Part shown: positions 9,201 through 10,499 of the stretch, one piece after another
Layout: each line of letters opens with the position of its first letter
How positions within the stretch are numbered: the stretch's first letter is position 1
Assembly: GCA_020059985.1 (NCBI GenBank)
Contig: JAGVCI010000005.1
Coordinates: 1-10,499 of the forward strand
Direction of reading: 5' to 3'
DNA from: Candidatus Peribacterales bacterium
Lineage (GTDB): Bacteria > Patescibacteriota > Gracilibacteria > Peribacterales > Peribacteraceae
Length of the DNA: 10,499 nucleotides
Notes under the pieces: generated by a model
What the model saw: only the letters and a program-made list of their open reading frames with translations
What the model was told of the DNA's origin: nothing
Database searches by the model: none
Program-made: the position numbers and the translations under genes

Positions 9201-9769
9201 ACGAGTTGCAGATCATGGACGTGACCAGTGGTGAGACCGAGGAGTCCAACATACTCGGTTGTGGGAGCAATGATAGTGAGATCCGTCACAGAGAAGCCAT
9301 CTCCATCCAGAGATCCCGAGAAGGGGGTCGTAAGATCGCCCACAGGAACAAACCCATGCGTGTCTTCGCAGGCGGACCCGCCAGTTCTCCATTCGATTCC
9401 TCCACACGCGGTGAGACAGTCCGATTCGTTGAATGCGCATCCAGGGAATACTTCTCCGATACACGCAGACCGATCAACCCATCCACAACCCGATGTTGCG
9501 TTGCAGGATGTTTCGTCGACTGCAGCACACGTATCCGTGTTCCATGTTGCAGTAGCGCTGCAATCAATGTGATTTCCGAGTTTGTAGTGCGCAAAAAGAT
9601 TCTGACTCATATTCTGAAGTTCGCTGCACGTCGTAATGACGTACGGATCTTCGACTGTTCCTGTTCCGATGAGTGCCGCAGGACCGCGGAGCACCGAGAC
9701 GACGACGAGAGCGGCGAGCCCGACGCTCACCCCCAGAATCCAGCCATTTCTGGTGAAAGACATCACCAT
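209..9769 (-). CDS. giant modular secreted surface protein (GLUG, beta-helix, 17 DUF4215 repeats, C-terminal anchor)
   Basis: This is a 3186-residue exported protein, probably a cell-surface adhesin or stalk. Order by residue: positively charged start and hydrophobic segment 10-27 (signal peptide or anchor); Cys-rich insert 48-135 with ten Cys; GLUG repeats ~138-405; three long tandem units 423-706, 707-990 and 991-1287, of unassigned family; Gly6 hinge near 1292 with a carboxypeptidase-regulatory-like domain to ~1370; Gly/Thr/Val-rich beta-helix-like region ~1385-2257; 17 DUF4215 units 2261-2998; SbsA-type Ig-like domain ~3010-3099; Pro/Thr linker; hydrophobic helix 3162-3179; tail KRRRKSK. 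No enzymatic domain or catalytic motif is visible. The start is the ATG at 9769; an ATG two codons later (9763) fits equally well. The gene overlaps the upstream gene, with no Shine-Dalgarno visible, so translational coupling is likely. The frame is intact throughout. The coding call is secure; the function is inference. Confidence 0.95.
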   Translation of the reverse strand: MVMSFTRNGWILGVSVGLAALVVVSVLRGPAALIGTGTVEDPYVITTCSELQNMSQNLFAHYKLGNHIDCSATATWNTDTCAAVDETSCNATSGCGWVDRSACIGEVFPGCAFNESDCLTACGGIEWRTGGSACEDTHGFVPVGDLTTPFSGSLDGDGFSVTDLTIIAPTTEYVGLLGLTTGHVHDLQLVDPTVEGKNHVGSFAGYALGNLNNIGVRGATVEGENVVGSVAGVFESGQAQNMFSRECSITGEGYVGGLFGFAQFAAISAGEVTECIVNGGYTVGGIIGYGIENAFSRMLSDADASGTYLVGGIVGRNSSSMTEVVSFGEISCTNCLAGDTVGGIVGWLESGFISGFYDVAKSPEDFSPNRGTPKTLSELQNSATYGWDFQSIWTMLADGLPHLRSMPIFSDPVVDEEESELVCVTGVALGDAGDADPKTFTFDPAGTPTELVDSNGNTIGSDAVSLNAAYTAGALHVYRDGAPIVPAAPQIVTDVAATSLAVANAMSAGPGSLQAIAQQFTNNTNGVFHSLTFQAGKSVAAVGGTLTVKIYDDATGTPTDETLLAQATVDANTLSIFSPTVSFTVSFPTPPTLVSGQKYAIVIEGTQVTGGVVVFPLHTTPVYAGGIAKIRAGATTWQNAPTNLDFGFETQIRLPGLEIVPPGQGTAGERVIVDPLTGAVTVDLATIGTVTGDYCYIEEFHSSAPDCHEGVLPGNAGDANSDTFTFDRDGDAIVMVDETNTPIPFTVSGLQAAYDAGAFTFYSNGTPIVPGPGPLVTDVSIMSPARQEVFHIANMVGYRQNAAQTFTSTVDGTLELLKVRARKASTSIAGTFTVRLRVGTPQGTYPLGGALLGQVSFPASSLPINDTTFLNVTFASPPTLTRNTKYILELDATQVTGSVVTLPTHSTPAYTGGVFFYPNEFSLQEMPQWDFGIETTIQRPDVAFVLAGEGTPGGRIIVNPELGTFTLDTAFSTPLTVDYCEQRIVNPDVTCYEESSAGNAGDANPTTFRFDDGNQSVALVRASGAPIENTVESLEAAYAEGDLRVAINGNDALSGGDEVIDVNNFLPVANGNVTYCGMASFLLGDPLSGFMDAYAQSFVAGQTGAFSSVSLHMLRQVGTTTQGTIDVELREFDDSTGTYDAGTLLATTTFDVSDVPFSDFVTDVDQKFTVVFEELATVTAGERYVLVLRSAQSGWGGDAPYVLTMCNYSALAGEDAYVYSPQFGQWYPFLWLSGMEEDLQFETYIQSGPSLSLPGQGTAGNRIEIDPSNGTLIVDTGVSGTVTVDYCVGDDAGGGGGGARVSGTAYLADGVTPLGIGTTVALSINGGPAVATTLTGANGTFSFDDQSLVTGDLLTLFLQGAPSRALTVHRASGTTVSGVKLRASALRLENLRERTSEVFDTAFLVGGVSTVDVSSLVTVTAEQLLLAPGTILDIPSSTIIELDRDIEVGGMELAGVFAKGPHIVEINGDYSQTAGQFVYEQTVAPEIHLGDTCAPQTQTCGDGTTVGRNGDYGCVFDLCAETIGVLFNGDVTLSGGIFDPEHGTVAFNDDFVGVFRLSGGTFEAPPVLHVRSDWVQTAGVFHHNNGTVIFDGTSHSIDVPSTETFYNVTLRKNNGSSLNVTTGDTVIAQGTLVLGDGDLGIGTIQALGPVTHESGFDGGTGLLSLEGPTVRAVTLADGGSLPRMALRSSAVTLKSPVTSGATAFLEGNVSLEAGKIRVEGGNLQFHQQGSLSMYGGTFEQVSGTTIIGGTLLMFGGTTSVTGGTLQLEGSNTLNGGSIVINGGALVVQNFVNFDGATLSVDGGSTVTFNSQFRLFSNTITLDDATIVANSGFEIVNGILTATPGVGVLDLNGPVAIHAGIVRLPEETRIAGDVTLAQGASFNTQNGLIIADGLARLWTLPVGVRFHDFTVNKQSNFALAFSPTGRIVTIDGILALESGLANSGVFEAHGDVTVAGSTFLGGNAALHFVGTEDQLFTVNDNPAAFTADIRLAKSAGVVTLGAPLTLATASRDLTVTDGSVLDLGGFDLLATGQGADILINNGGILQLHGTEELTPPTLAAGSTVRYALPTGSTTVQDLPYHHLTFSGATTAQFTLPATLDVNGNLTVSEGILTGTDGELHLLGDWIVEEGGTFQPGTSSVILEGPTHRIEGSTTYHHLSMETSEPGVLLLEAGETQTVAGTLTLSGDTDDEACTFLALRSTTEGSRWMIDVQGTAVLSTLDVQDGESLGENPLACTTECVDRGNTENWTFEASFCQLSLLDCGNGFVEQGEICDDDNRTAGDGCSPLCAPETGFECIGSPSVCAEVCGDNVKVGDETCDDGNSADDDGCSKSCGIETGFTCSGTPSLCVGICGDGLVRGVEVCDDDNTDAADGCSATCTVEPGFTCSGNPSVCIEVCGDGVRTVNEACDDGNILDGDGCSVTCTVGGGFSCTGSPSICRGICGDGLLLGDESCDDGNAIASDGCSATCETELGFECTGVPSACVAICGDGRKTGAEACDDGNLQIGDGCTATCTVETGFLCSGNPSICGALCGDGRRLGAEQCDDHNAFSGDGCSSLCRIEDGYTCENTEPSICRSLCPAGDTSCVTTLLCGNGTREGVEQCDDGNDDNTDGCLNHCVNAWCGDGFLRVATEQCDPPNTTLSTSALGDERRCDRSCRIVKVETNTSTNVKPTKPNTIPTVREPVVTLPKPPAITPLAPVCGNGKIEGEETCDHGRENGVGICSALCQLLRCGDGITTARLGEQCDDSNTINTDGCSNECQLRTTTSTPDGPRLITLPDPGCGNGILEQDEQCDDGNKNNDDGCNAICAIERPAAPEEPERQDGCGNAVLEPGEQCDDGNTRASDGCNASCQIEGLPEDEPEPVCGDGRTDSGEQCDDGNRRAGDGCSAECSREVEVAAAGVCGDGKLDKEEQCDEGGLNSDTRPGSCRTDCTMPRCGDGVRETSEQCDDGDRVAGDGCNAVCALEMVATPAVCGDGFRAPAEQCEDGNLTNGDGCNRFCLTEIHPDEFPADAIRITVLSPTKIRIEFRVPVNREVMLDVLRYLIRGSPQIPVVSITQIDSRTVEIILAEPLESDHLYTVTVDAETELGASFTNIAQFSYNERTLAQVANQHPSAPTGVLVPTEPVPTTPVVTGTLPVATIPVAAYVPTPVITPSGTTVGETGPAAISFLAMGAAAGLAWVKRRRKSK
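212..472 (-). other. Pro/Thr spacer and C-terminal TGP-hydrophobic-basic anchor
   Basis: Residues ~3100-3161 are rich in Pro, Thr and Val (VPTEPVPTTPVVTG, IPVAAYVPTPVITPSG), as in wall- or envelope-spanning spacers. They lead into GETGP, a hydrophobic helix AAISFLAMGAAAGLAWV (3163-3179) and the tail KRRRKSK. This has the three-part layout of C-terminal sorting signals. There is no LPXTG, no PEP motif and no Gly-Cys of MYXO-CTERM. It could be a plain membrane anchor or a sorting signal of a lesser-known type. Confidence 0.75.
473..742 (-). other. SbsA-type Ig-like domain (residues ~3010-3099)
   Basis: After the last DUF4215 Cys there is a Cys-free domain of about 90 residues with alternating beta strands: IRITVLSPTKIRIEF, VVSITQIDSRTVEIILAEPL and HLYTVTVDAETELGA. 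The motif 'v...d.rtveI.l..pL..g..YtVtv...' is that of SbsA_Ig / bacterial Ig-like domains found next to cell-wall or membrane anchors. It links the disulfide array to the Pro/Thr spacer, probably as a membrane-proximal stalk domain. Confidence 0.65.
776..2989 (-). repeat. array of 17 DUF4215 / myxo-type disulfide repeats (residues 2261-2998)
   Basis: The units follow C-G-(D/N)-G...E-x-C-(D/E)-D-x-N...D-G-C-x-x-x-C, the DUF4215 family (TIGR 'Myxococcus cysteine-rich repeat'). Seven long units come first, with six Cys each and an added G(F/Y)-x-C....PS-x-C arm. The first six are each exactly 45 residues (2261-2530, bases 2180-2989). Ten shorter, mostly four-Cys units follow, separated by variable linkers, including a Pro/Thr-rich one at ~2657-2698. 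Units 9, 10 and 15 are atypical in their central loop. Most units are strongly acidic (CDDGN), so they may bind calcium, which is inference. Such arrays are known as extracellular, disulfide-bonded spacer or recognition modules. Confidence 0.93.
2999..5620 (-). repeat. beta-helix-like repetitive stalk (residues ~1385-2257)
   Basis: About 870 residues rich in Gly, Thr, Val, Ser and Asn, with recurring GG-T/I-F/L and alternating hydrophobic strands (for example LSGGIFDPEHGTVAF, MYGGTFEQVSGTTIIGGTL and LNGGSIVINGGALVV). This is typical of right-handed parallel beta-helix or autotransporter-like passenger domains. It ends with the motif STLDVQDGE...VDRGNTENWTF, which closes many bacterial beta-helix surface proteins. 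A larger module appears at Trp1574 and again at Trp2124. A small Cys cluster (1493-1519) lies near the start. The fold is inferred from composition and motif, not from a model. Confidence 0.7.
5909..6799 (-). repeat. long tandem unit C (residues 991-1287)
   Basis: Third copy, about 297 residues. The header is GNAGDANPTTFRFD with LEAAYAEGDLRV, and the end is PGQGTAGNRIEIDPSNG and VTVDYC, so both ends match units A and B. The centre has diverged: it has SFVAGQTGAFSSVSLHML, IDVELREFDD and GERYVLVLRSAQ. It also has an extra aromatic-rich loop with two added Cys (in NVTYCGM and TMCNYSA) plus QFGQWYPFLWLSG. The divergence may reflect a different ligand or contact surface. Confidence 0.7.
6800..7651 (-). 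repeat. long tandem unit B (residues 707-990)
   Basis: This unit has the same layout as unit A and exactly the same length (284 residues) when both are measured from the opening Cys. The header is GNAGDANSDTFTFD, with LQAAYDAGAFTFY and NGTPIVP. The centre has TFTSTVDGTLELLKV, NTKYILELDATQVTGSVV and STPAYTGG. The end is GEGTPGGRIIVNPELG and VDYC. Unit B is closer to A than to C in its centre (TQVTG and TPxYxGG are shared). This suggests a recent A/B duplication. Confidence 0.75.
7652..8503 (-). repeat. long tandem unit A (residues 423-706)
   Basis: This is the first of three homologous long units. It opens at Cys423 with a header (GDAGDADPKTFTFD, LNAAYTAGALHVY, then DGAPIVP). A beta-sandwich-like centre follows (QFTNNTNGVFHSLTF, LTVKIYDD, SGQKYAIVIEGTQVTGGVV, then TTPVYAGG). 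It closes with PPGQGTAGERVIVDPLTG and ending GDYC. The centre resembles 'choice-of-anchor'-type beta-sandwich domains of secreted proteins, which is a weak assignment made from memory of the pattern. Length is 284 residues. Confidence 0.75.
8555..9358 (-). repeat. seven GLUG-type repeats
   Basis: Residues ~138-405 carry the lead-in FVPVGD..PFSGSLDGDGF, followed by seven V-G-(x)-x-x-G cores: YVGLLG, HVGSFAG, VVGSVAG, YVGGLFG, TVGGIIG, LVGGIVG and TVGGIVG. The spacing is about 26-35 residues. The region closes with the typical GLUG-domain ending (TLSELQNSATYGWDF, then IWTM...GLPHLR). GLUG motifs (PF07581) are known from bacterial surface and adhesin-like proteins and from IgA-protease-like proteins, where they form repetitive beta structure. 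This supports an outer-surface role; there is no sign of a protease domain. Confidence 0.85.
9362..9631 (-). other. N-terminal cysteine-rich insert
   Basis: Residues ~47-136 begin like the usual lead-in to GLUG proteins (DPYVITTCSELQNMSQN, then YKLGNHIDC). They are then interrupted by a Cys-rich stretch carrying CNATSGCGW and CAFNESDC, for a total of ten cysteines from Cys48 to the Cys before EDTHG. The even count suggests up to five disulfides. GLUG typing resumes at FVPVGD (~140). The insert looks like a small disulfide-stabilised module placed in the first turn of the GLUG domain. I do not know its family. Confidence 0.6.
9668..9769 (-). other. N-terminal signal peptide / signal anchor of the giant protein
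   Basis: Residues 1-34 have the classical layout: a short N-region with Arg7, a hydrophobic core from Trp10 to Leu27 (ILGVSVGLAALVVVSVL), then Arg-Gly-Pro and an Ala-Ala-Leu stretch. A cleavage site around 32-37 is possible but not clear, so an uncleaved anchor is an alternative. It supports Sec-type export and agrees with the Cys-rich, disulfide-type content of the rest of the protein. Confidence 0.8.
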
Positions 9770-9800
9770 AGACGGAAGAGGAGGAAGGGCAGGAGGAACG
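9760..9800 (-). promoter_or_regulatory. overlapping stop/start junction with no Shine-Dalgarno, probable translational coupling
   Basis: The upstream gene ends with TGG TGA (stop 9763-9765). The giant gene can start at 9769 (overlap ATGGTGA, 7 bases) or at 9763 (overlap of one base in TGATG). The bases before either ATG read CCTTCCTCCTCTTCCGTCT on the minus strand. They are pyrimidine-rich and contain no purine-rich ribosome-binding site. Initiation therefore probably relies on ribosomes that finish the upstream gene and restart, or on leaderless-like recognition. Confidence 0.6.
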
Positions 9801-10499
9801 GTGCTCCGGTGTTTGTTTGTGTGTTCGTCGTTACTTCCAGCTCACAGAATGCGTTGCATCCATCACCTGAGTCGGCGTTGCCATCGTCACACTCTTCCTC
9901 AATATTGAGAACACCATTACCGCACACGCTCTGCACTTTGGTCGGATCGCATTGGTAGCCCACGGCATCCGGAAGTGTGGCGAGATGCGCCGCACACTCC
10001 GGTCCACTCTTCGTGCGGAAGACCGCACCCGGGATAATCGTTCCATCGACCGCGAGTGCGAACATGTCCGGTGGGAGGGAGAGATACTCCCCCTCCTCAT
10101 TCGTCACCACGATACTGAATGTTGCCGTGCGATCGACTCCGTACACGTAGTGCGCTTTATCAGGTGCAACAGAGATGCGAGGAGGCGCCACACCGTTTCG
10201 CAGTGTCGGCGACACGTACGCCTCTGCAGAGTTGATCACGTGCACGGGGCCAGGTCCGGAATTCATGACCAGTGTAAAGGAGACAGAGAGATCGGTCTCA
10301 TTGACACCAGGCACGCCACACATGTTGGTCACTTGGATCTTCACGGTGTGTTCTCCTTCGTCGAAGCGGCTGATATCGAGCTCTGCCTGATATGCGCCCT
10401 CACAGAGAGAGCAGGTATTGGTACAGGCAGGATTGCGCTCCGTGTTGTAGAGACACGCAGCGCCTCCACAATCATCGCTCGTCGTGCAGGACTTCGTCG
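9763..10499 (-). CDS. secreted cysteine-rich Ig-like protein with one DUF4215 unit (5' end outside window)
   Basis: The frame is open from the right edge to the TGA at 9763-9765, giving about 245 visible C-terminal residues. The GTG at 10342-10344 is only an internal Val: upstream codons continue in frame with similar content (CTTSDDCGGAC, then CTNTCSLCEGAY). The visible part has a Cys-rich segment (eight Cys in the first ~40 residues) and beta-rich Ig-like or conserved-repeat sequence (ELDISRFDEGEHTVKIQV; AHYVYGVDRTATFSIVVTN). One DUF4215 unit follows (CGNGVLNIEEECDDGN...GDGCNAFC), then a Thr/Asn linker and a short hydrophobic end (APFLLPFLLFRLW). The protein is presumably extracellular. Sharing the DUF4215 unit and overlapping the giant gene suggests one operon and a common surface function. 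The end is unusually short for an anchor, so a frameshift or truncation is possible. Confidence 0.85.
   Translation of the reverse strand, partial: TKSCTTSDDCGGAACLYNTERNPACTNTCSLCEGAYQAELDISRFDEGEHTVKIQVTNMCGVPGVNETDLSVSFTLVMNSGPGPVHVINSAEAYVSPTLRNGVAPPRISVAPDKAHYVYGVDRTATFSIVVTNEEGEYLSLPPDMFALAVDGTIIPGAVFRTKSGPECAAHLATLPDAVGYQCDPTKVQSVCGNGVLNIEEECDDGNADSGDGCNAFCELEVTTNTQTNTGAPFLLPFLLFRLW

Noticed and set aside
9763..9765. TGA read as an amino acid (Gracilibacteria-type code) joining the two genes
   Set aside because: Reading through this TGA leads out of the giant gene's frame and meets non-protein-like sequence with a further TGA soon after. A standard-code stop fits the overlapping start.
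9173..9958. 261-codon plus-strand open frame running across the junction of the two minus-strand genes
   Set aside because: It is antisense to the signal peptide, Cys-rich insert and the DUF4215 unit of the upstream gene, all of which are recognisable. Its own translation is Arg/Ser-rich without motifs.
10342..10344. GTG as the true start of the upstream gene
   Set aside because: The frame is open to the window edge, and the residues before this Val are Cys-rich and continuous in style with the rest. No signal peptide follows the GTG, although the protein has disulfide-type content.

Overview
The window is dominated by one very large minus-strand gene (209-9769, 3186 residues). It encodes an exported, modular surface protein. 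Just upstream of it is the 3' part of a second minus-strand gene (9763 to the right edge), which encodes another secreted cysteine-rich protein. A short 3' gene end on the plus strand (2-196) converges on the large gene at the left edge. I see no RNA genes, mobile elements, CRISPR arrays or metabolic genes.

The likely source is an uncultured bacterium of the Candidate Phyla Radiation type (a Peregrinibacteria/Peribacteria-like lineage) or another environmental bacterium rich in DUF4215 proteins, such as a myxobacterial or planctomycete relative. This is inference from three things: the giant protein with GLUG, beta-helix and DUF4215 modules; a GC content in the mid-50s by eye; and a C-terminal 'TGP - hydrophobic helix - basic tail' anchor that is neither a classical LPXTG signal nor a MYXO-CTERM signal. 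The standard code fits: TGA is the natural stop of the upstream gene, and TAA and TAG end the other two.

Right to left, in the direction of transcription: (1) 10499-9763, the end of a cysteine-rich, Ig-like secreted protein with a single DUF4215 unit. (2) 9769-209, the giant protein, read N to C: signal anchor; Cys-rich insert; seven GLUG repeats; three tandem ~284-297-residue units that I cannot assign to a family; Gly-rich hinge and carboxypeptidase-regulatory-like domain; ~870-residue beta-helix-like stalk; 17 DUF4215 disulfide repeats; a SbsA-type Ig-like domain; Pro/Thr linker; C-terminal membrane anchor. (3) 203-230, an inverted repeat at the convergent junction. (4) 2-196, an unrecognised gene end.

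The two minus-strand genes overlap by a few bases, share the DUF4215 motif and are probably co-transcribed and translationally coupled. Together they look like a cell-surface (adhesin, stalk or S-layer-associated) operon that continues past the right edge. Any adhesive or predatory/epibiotic role is inference from architecture alone.
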